From assembly GCA_963281155.1 (NCBI GenBank), contig CAUJLY010000001.1, positions 3,224,001-3,288,000 of the forward strand: a stretch of 64,000 nt of DNA, in the 5' to 3' direction. Position numbers and translations under genes: made by a program. Source of the stretch: Rhabditophanes sp. KR3021 (lineage: Eukaryota; Nematoda; Chromadorea; Rhabditida; Alloionematidae). Below the pieces are notes generated by a model. That model did no database searches, was not told where the DNA came from, and was given only the letters and a program-made list of their open reading frames with translations. Shown here in pieces: positions 11,401-21,786 of this stretch. Within the stretch, counting starts at the first letter, position 1; every line of letters starts with the position of its first letter.

Positions 11401-14026
11401 GAAAAGATCCACCAGCTAAAGGTAAGTTAAGCACTTTTCTACACCGGGTCACTTCAACAATGCAACGTCCAAAGTCTTGAATGCTAAAAGAAAGAAGGCC
11501 AGAGAATCAACGAAAGACCATTCAGCTGATTAACTATTGGAGTTGTTAAGTGAAGCAACTGATGATGAAGTAGGAAAGGTGAATTTCTACGTAATTAAGA
11601 CTAAGGATAATGAATATGCCGGTGTAAGTTCGTACAATGTTGCTACTGAATTTACTAGGTTTGATAAACACAAAAGTGGTATCGTGTGTAAACTTCGTGT
11701 TCATGGCCTCTTGTCAAAGAAAGAGGAATCAATTATCAAGAGTTGAGACCAATGCTTGCTTGACGAAAAAGAGGAGATTGTCGAAGTGCGATTCTTCAGA
11801 TTGAATGGAAATTGTGGTATCCTACTAAAGCTGCCTATGCTTTAGAAAGAATCTATATTGCTACTTTTGGAGATACTTTAAATTTGGGAGTAAGAAGCGT
11901 CGAATCTGATTTTGTGAATAATTTGAAGCCAATAAAAGTTAAGGAAGTGGGTCAGTGCTTGAAAGTTCTTATTGATACCGAGAAAATTGGGTACAACATG
12001 GGAAGACCTGCTGTTCCTTAATTTCAAAAACACAAGCTTGAGTGTAAGAAATGCCATCTCAAATTTCTAACTGAAGCAAAGGAATGTGGAGAAGTAGCCC
12101 ATTGTACACACTGCAAAATGGTTATCGGTGATTATGCATTAGCTCAGCACATCAAATTTGGTCTTTGCAAAGAACTGTGTATTGCTGACCAACAAGACAA
12201 TGCCAACTTCGATGCTTCTAAATGGTTTGACCTGGTTGGCAAACTACTTCTGAGGAATGCCAAGCCTACGTCTATTTTCTCATTGACCCAAAAAACGTGG
12301 ACGGCATTTTCTATGTAGGCGAATCATCCAGGGATGACAGAATTGACCGACACATCCAAAAGTACAATCGTGTTCTTAATAATGATGATTTGTTTGACAG
12401 AAAAGAGTCAAGAATGAATAAAGTCAAGAATTATCAGCAGAAACTCTCCATTTCAAACTTCCAGTACCTACCAAAGAATTGGCTGAAAACCTGGAATTTA
12501 TCTTGATCGAAAGATTCACGAGACAGATTACTAACCGGGGTCAAGGCAAATGCTCCATGTCAAAAGTCTACTTACTTAATTCTGTCAATGCATGTGCAAT
12601 CGCTGACATTTTGACCGAAAAGATGTTTAAACTCATGACAACTACTGATGAATAATTTAATAATGTTTTGATCCCCTTTCAATTTTAATAAAAGCTTACC
12701 TGTACAAAATCGAACCATACCCTCTCTAGCAACATAAATACTTAATGGATTCAATGACTTGACAACCGCATAAATTCTAAAGTCAAATTTTAATTGGTCA
12801 GACATTAAAAAAGGGTCTCCAATATATTCTTGAATTAGTTGACGATCAGTTAAGCTTTTCAAGTCTTCAAATTTGTCCAATAAATATATTCCGTTTCCTT
12901 AAATTTGTTTTGTAAATTAAATATAAACGTAAAAAGATTATATGTTTTTAATTTTTTAATTATTGTGATCGTCAAACACAATCAACTCTGGTATAACAAT
13001 TTACAATGTGAAATTTGAATATTAAGCAAAAGCTATTTGGTGATCTATGACAGTGTTACTTGGGGAAACGGAGGACTTTGGCGATAGAGTGAATAAACAC
13101 CGAACAAAGTACACATATGTTTTTGAATTATAAATGTTGTTTAATAAAAAGAAAGACTTTATCGAAGAAGTTAATGTGATAAGTCAGTCATTTGATGGGA
13201 AGAGCATCATTGTGTTAAAGAAGTGATACCAGTCAAAAAAAGTTGCAGTGAACATTGGGTGTATCCACATTAACACTCTAAGACCACAACTTATAAACTC
13301 GGAATCTGGGAAATCCTCATTTGAAGAGGTTCGCAGAAATGAATCGCGAAGTCGCAGATCTCATTCTAGCGGAATTTTTCAAAGTTAACAATGGTATTGA
13401 AAAATTAGTTATGTCTCATTCTTTCCATAATCTTAAATATGTCCCTTTGTTAAAGCCTTAATTTAAATGTTTTGTGCAATAAAGTTTAATTGACTCGCCT
13501 TGAGCACCATCATCTGGCTTTGAAATATAAAATTGAGATTTACCGTCTTTTTTGCCCTGGTTGCAGTATTCTTTGAAGTCATTTAGTTGTATTGGAATAA
13601 TCCAGGAATGCGGGTAAAATGTATATTCAGAAGGAAATAATTGTTGCATTGATCTTAGTGATTTTGTTAAGGATATTTTTTTAGTCAATTCTGTCATGCC
13701 TGGAAATTTGTTTACAGCCGAGGAGGCTGATTTAATGGATGTTCGCAAGTCTGGATATACAACATTATGCCAATATATGTCTGAAGGTTGTGTAGTTGGT
13801 GTAGAAACCTAAAATATGTGTGATTAAATTATAATAAATAAAACCTACTTCAGTTAGACCTAAACTTTTGGCACATAATGAGACAACGTGTTTGTTGGAT
13901 TTAGCTCGTGAAACGTCGACAGTTATAGTTTTGCCTTGCATGACAATATTTGTATTAATAGATTGTGTGTCATGAAGTAATGGGTTTGAATGTTGTTGCT
14001 TTAATTGTGATATTATTTTTGGCAGC
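8476..14026 (-). CDS. ttll-11: TTLL11-type tubulin polyglutamylase (5' exon or exons not found)
   Basis: Exons on the minus strand are 14026-13849, 13808-13499, 12897-12700, 11057-10284, 9023-9005 and 8956-8476. All phases agree and give 652 residues from a partial N-terminus to the stop. The family adds glutamate chains to tubulin in microtubules, especially of cilia. The order fits TTLL6/11: a TVDVSRAKSN start, DIYWHN, VNKFPGM, EYTFYPHSWI, the ATP-grasp block FYISKPDDGAQGNGIYLLDK, FDFRIY, HLTNYSLNK, and LLEVNSAPSL. A C-terminal part with GIKAFMRKCNLT and LPFHAFLQLLFYLANVKF matches the TTLL11 tail. The 12898-13498 intron starts with GC (AAG|GCGAGT). Exon 9005-9023 is only 19 nt. The three long introns (601, 1,642 and 1,260 nt) hold antisense relics F, E and D; the other two are 40 and 48 nt. 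The start codon and first exon lie upstream of 14026 and I could not place them. Confidence 0.85.
9301..10087 (+). pseudogene. Relic D: GIY-YIG-family copy in the 1,260-nt TTLL intron
   Basis: Plus-strand decayed coding sequence inside the 9024-10283 intron, antisense to TTLL. Reading frames, broken by stops, give GADKFARFDSQVSYVAEG (about 9312-9366) and ESVWNTITSYYFKQVGEEDK after a probable AG acceptor near 9481. Next is a nuclease-like remnant (IGESTVRN near 9779). The tail KKIAENLEFSFAKRF then CSITEGYLLNSKNTRK ends at the TAG of 10085-10087. The tail aligns residue by residue with relic E (ELAENLEFILIERF, CSMSKVYLLNSVNA). Confidence 0.6.
11097..12655 (+). pseudogene. Relic E: best-preserved GIY-YIG endonuclease-like copy, in the 1,642-nt TTLL intron
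   Basis: Inside the 11058-12699 intron and antisense to TTLL. After a non-coding head shared with relic C, coding stretches appear at 11537-11743, 11812-12018 and 12030-12655, joined only across stops or frameshifts. At 12040-12170 is a finger-like segment with CKKC, CTHC, H and C. At 12262-12365 the second half reads YVYFLIDPKN then GIFYVGESSRDDRIDRH, the layout of GIY-YIG nucleases of the COG3680 and ANKLE1/LEM-3 kind: two short strands, GIFYVG, a conserved R and an H. The distal part ELAENLEFILIERFTRQITN also fits that family's late E and LTN positions. A frameshift near 12475 separates the two halves and further breaks lie upstream, so this copy is unlikely to be functional. No reverse transcriptase is seen, so I do not call it a Penelope element. 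Confidence 0.7.
13050..13461 (+). pseudogene. Relic F: decayed C-terminal coding fragment in the 601-nt TTLL intron
   Basis: This lies in the GC-AG intron 12898-13498, antisense to TTLL. Frames read GETEDFGDRVNKHRTKYTYV and KKDFIEEVNVISQSFDGKSI. After a shift comes MNREVADLILAEFFKVNNGI, with a stop at 13459-13461. The MNREVADLIL motif resembles the end of relic A and, more loosely, ADILTEKM in relics C and E. The function of the original protein is unknown. Confidence 0.45.
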
Positions 14027-16190
14027 CTAAAAGGATGATGTTGTTTATCAACGAAATATAAAATAAATTGGCGTTGAATATAAAAAAATAAGCATAATAA
14101 ATAGTTTAAGATTTATAAGATAAAAGAGAACAATCCATTACAGAAAAGCAACACTTTTTCAAGATACACATATCATAACAGAAAAATATATAAAAGAAGA
14201 TATAGGCAAGAAAAATGAAGATGGTGAGTAACATTAAATACAAAAAATAAATAGTTTGGATAAAGGAAGAAAAATTAGAGCTACAATTTGTTGACGACAA
14301 AATTAAATGAAGATGTTTTTGGTGATAAGTAGAATAAAACGAAATTAGTCTAAAGTTTTGGTTAAAAATAGTGTTGAACAAGAAAAGTAATGAGAAAACT
14401 TAAAAGGATGTATAATATACATAAGAAGTAGTAGCAATAACAGTAATAAGGAAGGTAATATAAATGCAGTGCTTCATGCTATAGTTAACAAAGCGGTGGC
14501 TTTTAGATTAGTGATGTTCGGTAGTGTATTTTTTAATAAAAGTGCAAAAAAGGAGTAGCCATTTAAGTAATGATTAAAAGACTTCGGTTTTGAAATATAG
14601 TTAGGAACAATAAAAAAGTTACACACACAATGGTCCTTTTTAAAACTGACCGGATATAATTATTTGTGGTTGACATAGTTCCTAGCTATAAAAGTACGTA
14701 ACTAGGGGCCAATGAAATTCGTCAGACCACTAAAGGTTATACTTTTAAACGAACAAAAGTAATTTCAGCCTTATCTTTAGCTAATGGCTTTATAAAAATT
14801 CGGTTCACAATGGGGAAATATAGTTTTTTGTTTGCCTATGAGCAAGAAACTCTTTTTTATAAATATAGTTGATTGATGATATCTTGAGAGAATAAATGTG
14901 GTATGTCTGAACATTAATGATGATAACCAAATTCCCTCTGCCAATTTGTATCCATCAAAAGTTAAACAGTTTTGGTTGTAATTTGAGTAGACAATAAAAA
15001 TGTAGAAAGATTTATGTAAAGTTGAATATTTAAATACTCCCAAACACACACATAAATTTTAAAAATATGTGCAGAATAAATTGGTGAGAAGAGAAAATGA
15101 ACAAGTTAGTATTAATATGGCAAAACAAAATGAATGCATTTAAAATATTTACCTTTGGCACTAGTTATTGAATAAATACTTAGTATATGCGCTAGTTACG
15201 TCAAATTTTAAAAAAAGACTCTATATTATTTTGTTATTAGTAAATATGGAATACTTAGACGATGTTATTTGTGCAGAATGCCTAGACAGTCCTTTGATTA
15301 TTGTCTGTGAAAATTAAGCATTTTGTATATACATATTTGTGTTCGTATACTTGGAGTGCAATACCAACAATTTTAAAAACGTTTTTACGAGGCCACATTA
15401 ACAAAACAGGGACCTTCGAATAATGAAGATGTAGTATATAAAGTTCACAGGATATGAAAACTTATAGGCGTAAGGATTAAAATGTGTAGTCATGACTAGG
15501 TGTTTAAAAGGATAATAGAATATTGTGCAATATATTCTTTGTGATCTTTTTATGTTCTCGCCAAATAGTATTTATATAGATAGATATCTGGTTATAGGCA
15601 TAAAGCATTCAAATATTCTACTTTGGTTTATAAATTGATTTTTTATTATTACTTAATTAAGAATCATTCAAGCAAAGATTCAACTAGTTAATGTTTAATA
15701 TGAAATGTAATTTATTTGATGAATTAAAGTAATTTTCACTAGATAAAAACATGCTTTATAGGTATCTATTTATTAAGTCAAATACATTAAATGGACAATC
15801 TTGTAAAAAAATAAAGTTAGTAATATACTTCATTAATAATAAAATATATATAACCTCATTAAATAAAAGTAAATTTTCAAACTAATTAAATATTATGTAT
15901 ATTTTCAATTTAGTGTGAAATACTCCAAATTTGCCACAGATTTACATTAATAAATATTCCAAAATATTTATGTTTCTCTAAATATTAAACTATCTGCATT
16001 TCAAGAATTACCATAAAGAAGTAGCATTTAACAACATTTATTAAGGAAACTTGCTTCATGAAATTTCTTTTCACATACATTTTCAATTAATTTCAAATAC
16101 ATACATTATCTTATAAGTTTTTTAAATAAAATTAGAAATAGGTATGTCCAAATGAAATTGTTGTTCAATTAATACGTGTAATTGTTTGTA
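14027..16190. other. AT-rich stretch with no recognisable gene
   Basis: The unplaced 5' exon or exons of the TTLL gene are expected in or beyond this stretch. I find no open frame with family character: the frames at 14106-14381 and 14777-15049 are low-complexity and lack splice support. No RNA gene or transposon end is apparent. Confidence 0.4.
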
Positions 16191-16199
16191 TGACTTTGT

Positions 16200-17390
16200 T
16201 TATTTGTAACAGAACTGTTGAAGAAAAAAGACATATCAGTAGCATATTCACTCTTTTCTTCAGTAGACATAGCTGAACTGTCTCTTACTTCTTGATGTCT
16301 ATAAACATGATGATCCAAATAATAATGAGTATCAATATCAACTCGTCAAATATTTTTCACTTCTTGGTAAACCATGAGTTGCATTGTATAAGCCATAGTA
16401 GTACTTTCCGTAAAAATTCAGGTGTGAGACCTCCGTAAGTACATATGATGTTCTGTTTCAATATAACTAGAAATATGGTCTAAAGGAGTACTTCTGAAAT
16501 AATATTTATATTCAACTCCAATAGATCCATTTAAAGCTGTTAATACTTGAATAATTTCTTTTGATCAATCTATCATTTGGGTTTAAAGTAACAACATACT
16601 TAAGATCTTGATTTTTCATGTGTTCAAAGCATTCAAACATTCTTCTGTTAATTGCATTGTAGTTAACCTATCCACGTTTGTATTCCGTCTGAATAACTTT
16701 TACATTATTAAAACATGATTCCCAGTTTCCATAATCACGTTATTTTTAAAATCGTTTGTACCACCTTCAACAAAATAGAAGCAGTATTTATTATTAGGAC
16801 TTCACATTGCAGCAAAATCCAATTCAAAACATTATTCCCTAAAAACTAAATCTATTATAAAGAAATATAGACATAAAGATTCAACACCATCAATATTTCC
16901 AACATTTAAATCTTTTTCATTTTTACTCCTTGCTTCCTTTGGTAAATAAATCCCATCATGAAGTTCAGCACATGTAGCAACCGTTTCACAATAAACAATA
17001 GGCACAGTAGTCAGCTAAAATTAATTTGCTAATCAAACATGATTAATCTTTTAACTTACCTGATTTTCCTTGGTTCAATCTATGAAATTGCAATTTGGTT
17101 TATAGAACCAATCATGTGGTTGCGAATAATAATCTAATTCTATTTTTTTGTTTGTTGTATATAATAATTTAATTTTTTGAAGTGTAGATAAAGAAGGTTA
17201 GGAATTAGTTGCAAAATTATAAACACTCAAAAATGTTAAGTCCTAATGTCATTTGATAATTCCTCAGTTTCAATACTAAACTTACTGTTGATAGTAGGAT
17301 GATTTATAGGAATTTTCGGAGCATATAATAAATATTGAGATAGTATTCCTTTATTGATAGATGTATCGGTACTCATAAAAGCCCTTCAAG
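16200..17390 (-). pseudogene. Decayed core-2/I-branching (GT14-like) glycosyltransferase
   Basis: Read on the minus strand, broken frames resemble the nematode expansion of core-2/I-branching N-acetylglucosaminyltransferases. Upstream to downstream they give HDWFYKPNCNFID, then after a probable intron (GTAAG donor near 17058, AG near 17016) PIVYCETVATCAELHDGIYL. Next are MFECFEHMKNQDLKYVVTLN, VLTALNGSIGVEYKYYFRST and SSYIETEHHMYLRR. The block with KYVVTLN and LNGS is the most family-like. Many in-frame TGA and TAA codons and frameshifts show it is dead. Family assignment rests on remembered motifs and is moderate. Confidence 0.45.
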
Positions 17391-17908
17391 AAAAAATTAA
17401 ATGAAATATAAAGGTATATTTGGATTCTTTAGGAACGTTCTTAAATTTATAAAAAACAGTTTCAACATATGGCGATTTAAATTCAGTGGTATCATATTTC
17501 AAAAATGTGAAAACTCATAGCATTATTTGGCGATGGTTTTCTAAACAAATTCATTTGCAGCTAATATCTATATTTTTGTCTTAGTTCTAAGATAAAGTTT
17601 TGGTGTTTGAAGGTCAACTAAATATAAGAAAGAGAACAAATATATCAAATTACATATATAAATTCATAATTCAAAAAGAATGTACATCTTGTCAATCTAT
17701 TTCGCACATTGATTAAGATTATCCTATTAAAAATGCGATTGTTACTGCTTTAAAGATGCCATCAAAGTATCGCCGTTCCAAGATGCAGAAAACGAATGCT
17801 CAAAATGCTAGTATCATGGCTTATAAATAAATGATAATAGTACATCCCATCGTAATTAATTGTAAATACTCAATTAGTCTCATTATTTCAATTACTAACA
17901 AGTTCACA

Positions 17909-18655
17909 ATGAATCATCAAAATTATTACAATCCAAATACTTATCAAGGGGGAAACTTTGATATTAATTTTTCTTTTCCACTAATGCAACCAGTTAATAC
18001 AGGATATAATCAAACAACATTTGTTAATAGTACAGTGATGCCAAATCAACATTTTAACAATACTCAATCAAATTCTGCTTGGACATCTACAGATAACAAC
18101 TTTAATACAAATGGGAGTAAAAACGTTGTCAATGATTCTGGCAATCCACATTATTATCCAACTCAAAATAATATCGCCGATACAACTGAACCCTCAACTT
18201 ATCCTTTATTTCAAAACTATCCAGCCTATAATGATTATTATCACAATGAATCTGCTTTTGGAAATAGTCTATCATCTACTTTTGGAAATAGTCTATCATC
18301 TACGTTTGGAAATAGTCTATCATCTACATTAGGTAACAGTTTATCTAATTTCGGACAAACCAATGCGATAAATAATGGGTCAATTGACTTTACTCAAAGT
18401 TTAAATATTGAGAAATTGAAATATTTCAAAACTTTAACTAATGCCCAAAATGAGATAAAACCAATTTGCTCACATTGTCAAACGGATAAAACACCTCAAT
18501 GGAGATATTTAAAAGGGAAAAAAGTTTGTAATGCGTGTAAACAATATTATGACAGTAACGATGGTTGCGAAAGACCTTCATTTTATTTCTCCAAGAAACC
18601 AATAAAAACAAGAAAGTCGAAAAAGTCAAAGAAATCAAGTGATAAGCCCAACTAA
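17909..18655 (+). CDS. Single-exon protein with one C-terminal GATA-like zinc finger (248 aa)
   Basis: I chose the ATG at 17909 (MNHQNYYNPN); a longer frame from 17831 adds a hydrophobic leader that looks like 5' UTR. Residues 1-185 are rich in N, S, Q, T and Y and include an FGNSLSST octapeptide repeat (18257-18354). Residues about 190-214 form the finger CSHC-x16-CNAC with TPQWR in the loop, followed by a lysine/arginine-rich tail that could bind DNA. GATA factors bind WGATAR sites and in nematodes specify gut and other lineages; small one-finger members include END, MED and ELT proteins. The spacing is one residue shorter than the usual x17. The finger core resembles the second such gene at 29.0 kb. 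No intron is needed. Confidence 0.75.
   Translation: MNHQNYYNPNTYQGGNFDINFSFPLMQPVNTGYNQTTFVNSTVMPNQHFNNTQSNSAWTSTDNNFNTNGSKNVVNDSGNPHYYPTQNNIADTTEPSTYPLFQNYPAYNDYYHNESAFGNSLSSTFGNSLSSTFGNSLSSTLGNSLSNFGQTNAINNGSIDFTQSLNIEKLKYFKTLTNAQNEIKPICSHCQTDKTPQWRYLKGKKVCNACKQYYDSNDGCERPSFYFSKKPIKTRKSKKSKKSSDKPN
18257..18354 (+). repeat. In-frame 24-nt tandem repeat coding FGNSLSST
   Basis: Three nearly identical 24-nt units (two or three base changes) and a diverged fourth (LGNSLSNF) lie in the low-complexity N-terminal part of the GATA-like gene. The near-identity of the first three suggests recent slippage expansion. Confidence 0.9.
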
Positions 18656-18838
18656 TTCAAACTAACTTTTCGATGTATTGTTTTGTTTATTTAAATTTTG
18701 CGATCATAATAAACGACTTTTTAAAAACATTTACATAACTTGTCTCCAGATATCCTATTCGGTAGAATGTAATAAGTATATTCAAAAACGATTTCAGCTT
18801 ATTTAGAAAATTGGAAAATAATCACAAATAAATGATAT

Positions 18839-18910
18839 GCCTTATTGGCTCAGGGGTAGAGCGTCTGTCTAGTAAACAGAAGGTCGCTGGTTCGATTCCA
18901 GCATAAGGCA
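18839..18910 (+). tRNA. tRNA-Thr (AGT)
   Basis: A 7-bp acceptor stem GCCTTAT/ATAAGGC, anticodon loop CTAGTAA, a standard GGTTCGATTCC T-arm and discriminator A. No intron is seen. Confidence 0.93.
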
Positions 18911-19075
18911 AATCTTTTTGAAATAGATATATACCACGTTTTTAAAAAATGAATATAATTAATATCCTATTATAGCCAAATTTAATCAAGAAATAAAGTA
19001 ACAACTTATAATGTGCTTAAATTTATTTACAAGTCATCGAACTTATTGGTCGAAAAAGAAATTAAATAATAAGAT

Positions 19076-20072
19076 TTAGGAAAGGATATTTTGAAAGCAA
19101 ATATGAAAAACAACATTTGGCAAGTCATTTTTATTTATTCGATTGACTTTGAAATAGCGAGTTGAGATGCAATGATGAGATCTTACAGATTTGGATTCAT
19201 AGCCACTTAATCTAATTTCATCATTAAATTCAAAGAAATTTTCAATTGAAATCTTTGTAGCATCTAGAAATAAAGAAAAGCAATTCAATCTTTTGGCTTC
19301 TGTTTGTACTAAAATCATATTTATAAAACTAAGTAATTTTTCAATACTAATTTTTTCTCTGCATTCAAATCGGAATCTGCAAAATGTATTACGTTCAAGG
19401 AATTGCTTCCAGAGATTCTCATTAAAATTACATTTTTTAGAAGAACTTTTAAAGCTAAAAATTATTGGCCTCTGCAGCATGTAATTGTTTTGATTACCAC
19501 AAGTAACTACCGAATCAAAAGGCAGTTTAGTAGATATGATAAATTCGTTTACAGAAGACGCCCATCGTTTATCCCATACTTTCAAATTTCCATAACTAAC
19601 AGGAGAGCCCTTGTAATCAAACAATATTTCATTTAGTTGTCCCCGCTTTGCAAAAATATTTCTTAAACCAAAAAGTACAGGGGAATCTTCCTTGAAATCA
19701 ACTGTGATCTTTGATTCCAGTTTAGAAAATTTAATTTTTTCAAGTATTCTAAAGAAATCTTCACTTTCCTTAAACTAGAAACAGCACTTGAAAACAATTA
19801 GAATATATTTAACTTACATGTAAATTTCTCCGAACTTTTCCATTTCTTTCGTCTTCCTCGTCTCTTAGGTTGACATAGATATTGAATAATTTGCATTGCT
19901 CTTTCTTTGCACGAATGACAATTTTCATGGAATTGTAAATCTTATGATCCATTTTGACTTCAAAATTATTGGTAATTGCTAGAAACCTTTTGCAAGCTAA
20001 ATCTAGTGCAAGTCTGGAGGTATAAGGTACAAAGGAGAAAATGTTTACAAGCATTTCACTTGGAAGACTCAT
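19076..20072 (-). CDS. F-box protein, two exons (317 aa)
   Basis: Exons 20072-19818 and 19774-19076 are joined by a 43-nt GTAAGT...TAG intron in phase 0. Residues 1-30 are an F-box (LPSEMLVNIFSFVPYTSRLALDLACKRF), which normally binds Skp1 of an SCF ubiquitin ligase. The rest is the divergent substrate-side region of nematode F-box proteins; I see no clear LRR or FTH repeat. The gene at 21787-22781 has the same length, the same intron position and phase, and shared text after the junction (FKESEDFF against FKTGEQFF), so the two are paralogues. Such families evolve fast, so the target cannot be inferred. Confidence 0.8.
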
Positions 20073-20601
20073 AATGTTGAAGATTTTTTAGCAAAAACTA
20101 TGTTGTGAGTTTTTATTATAATAATTAATGGTTCTGAAAACTGAATTTATCTTTATTTATACTTGTCATTTAATCTAATAGATTATTTTAAAACTTCATA
20201 TGTCAGCTTAATCAAAAATATGTACATTTGATCTATTTAATTATTCTACAACTAAGTAGATCTACAATTGCCGACACGTTAGATTAAGATTTGTACTATA
20301 CGAGAGTACATTTTTTTGTTAATTATCAATTGATATAGTAATAAATATAAAATTTTGTTGCTGTATTCATCTGAAAAGTTATTTGTATTCAGTTGATAAT
20401 ATCAAACATAAGATGCGTAACAACAAACTTAATTGAAAAATGATGCTGAAATATAAAAGAATGATGAAAATTGGATTACCAGCGGAAATCAAGTCTTAGA
20501 TGTATTATATGTATTATATGTACAGCAAGTTAATAAGACAGAAAGAACTAGTCGGGCAATTTCAAGTAATTTTTAACTTCAAAATAATTTATGTACTAAT
20601 A

Positions 20602-20856
20602 TCATACAAGGGTTTTTCTCCAATTCTCTGTTTCTTTAAAAGAAATCGAAGTTTTAATTGGTGATTTTTTAATAAAGTCATTAAAAAACTGAGATACACT
20701 ATCTTTCTTATACTCATGACTGTACTTAAGTTTAAGAAACTTTTTGTTTTCAAATGGAAAGGTATAGATATAATTAAGACCTAGGAATTCATTTCCTAAA
20801 TAATCCTCAGTAGACACGATAAATTTATTGGAGTAGATGTAAAGACTAAATAACAT
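20602..20856 (-). other. Short open frame between the F-box genes, unrecognised
   Basis: An 84-codon frame (MLFSLYIYSNKFIVSTEDYL...). It lies on the same strand as the two F-box genes and might be the remnant of a third copy's second exon. I see no convincing similarity and no upstream exon. Confidence 0.2.
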
Positions 20857-20979
20857 ATTTTAAGTTACTATATTATGTAAACAACATTAGTAATGGAAGT
20901 TTTACCTGTTCTGTTACAATAATTTAGAAGCCACTGTTTAACAACATATCAATTTTTATTTTTAATACTCTTAAATATA

Positions 20980-21570
20980 TTGTGGAATAGTATTCTATGT
21001 ATATTTATGCTTACAGAAGCAAAAAGGATATCAAATGCAGAAATTGTAACCAATAAACAACTTTTGTTACCTGAGTTTTTTATTGGAACAAATCAAGAAT
21101 CTCTTAACTATTTCGTCCTAATTAATCCAAATTCTATTTTTTCATATCTGGGTTTACTTGTATTAGGATGTACAACAACAATAATCTTCATAGGAATATC
21201 AATAACTTTTGTAAAGATCCAAAAGAAATTAAAGGAAAATATGAACATGACTTCTGAAAAAACAAAGAAACTACAGAATCAGCTAACCTTAGTAATGGTT
21301 GTTCACGTTATCACTCCCTTATTATTGATGGGATTACCAGTCACATTTATATTGGCTAGTTTAGCACTCAACATAGATACAAATAGTTATGGGTATGGGC
21401 ATATATTGTTCATGATAATGGTATGGCCAAATGTTGTCAATCCATTATGCTCAATTTTCTTGATAGGTCCATGCTACAAAAAGTTTTGTTTAATTTTTCA
21501 TATTAGAAGTTCTAAACAAACACCGACAACAAAACTAACTCAAACAAAAATGGGATCTCTTCATGCTTAA
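20980..21570 (+). pseudogene. 5'-truncated nematode chemoreceptor (SRH/SRI/Str-like), TM5-TM7
   Basis: The 196-codon frame covers an extracellular segment, TM5 (FSYLGLLVLGCTTTIIFIGI), a loop with MTSEKTKKLQNQL, TM6 (MVVHVITPLLLMGLPVTF) and TM7 (IMVWPNVVNPLCSIFLIG). It has a lysine-rich tail and a stop at 21568-21570. The TEKTKKLQ loop followed by a helix with two prolines is typical of SRH/SRI/STR chemoreceptors. TM1-4 are not found in the roughly 500 nt upstream, so it is probably truncated; a far upstream exon remains possible. Confidence 0.6.
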
Positions 21571-21786
21571 TAATGTTCATTTAATAAAACCACGGAGAAC
21601 TTGTTTAAATCTTGTTGCCTATTACCATCATTCTCGTTAAGATCAAAGAAGCCGTGGCTAGTCTTGATAAAAATATTCCCATAATTATTATTGCCGTGTT
21701 GGAAGTCATCTAGTCCTCATGTTTAGCATCAATAACTGAGATGGTTATAAAAATAAAAGTTGAGCTAATTTATTTACAATAAAAAA

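Noticed and set aside
11097..12655. Penelope-like retroelement, because of the GIY-YIG domain.
   Set aside because: No reverse transcriptase text is visible in any of the copies, and the nuclease fits the COG3680/ANKLE1 layout better.
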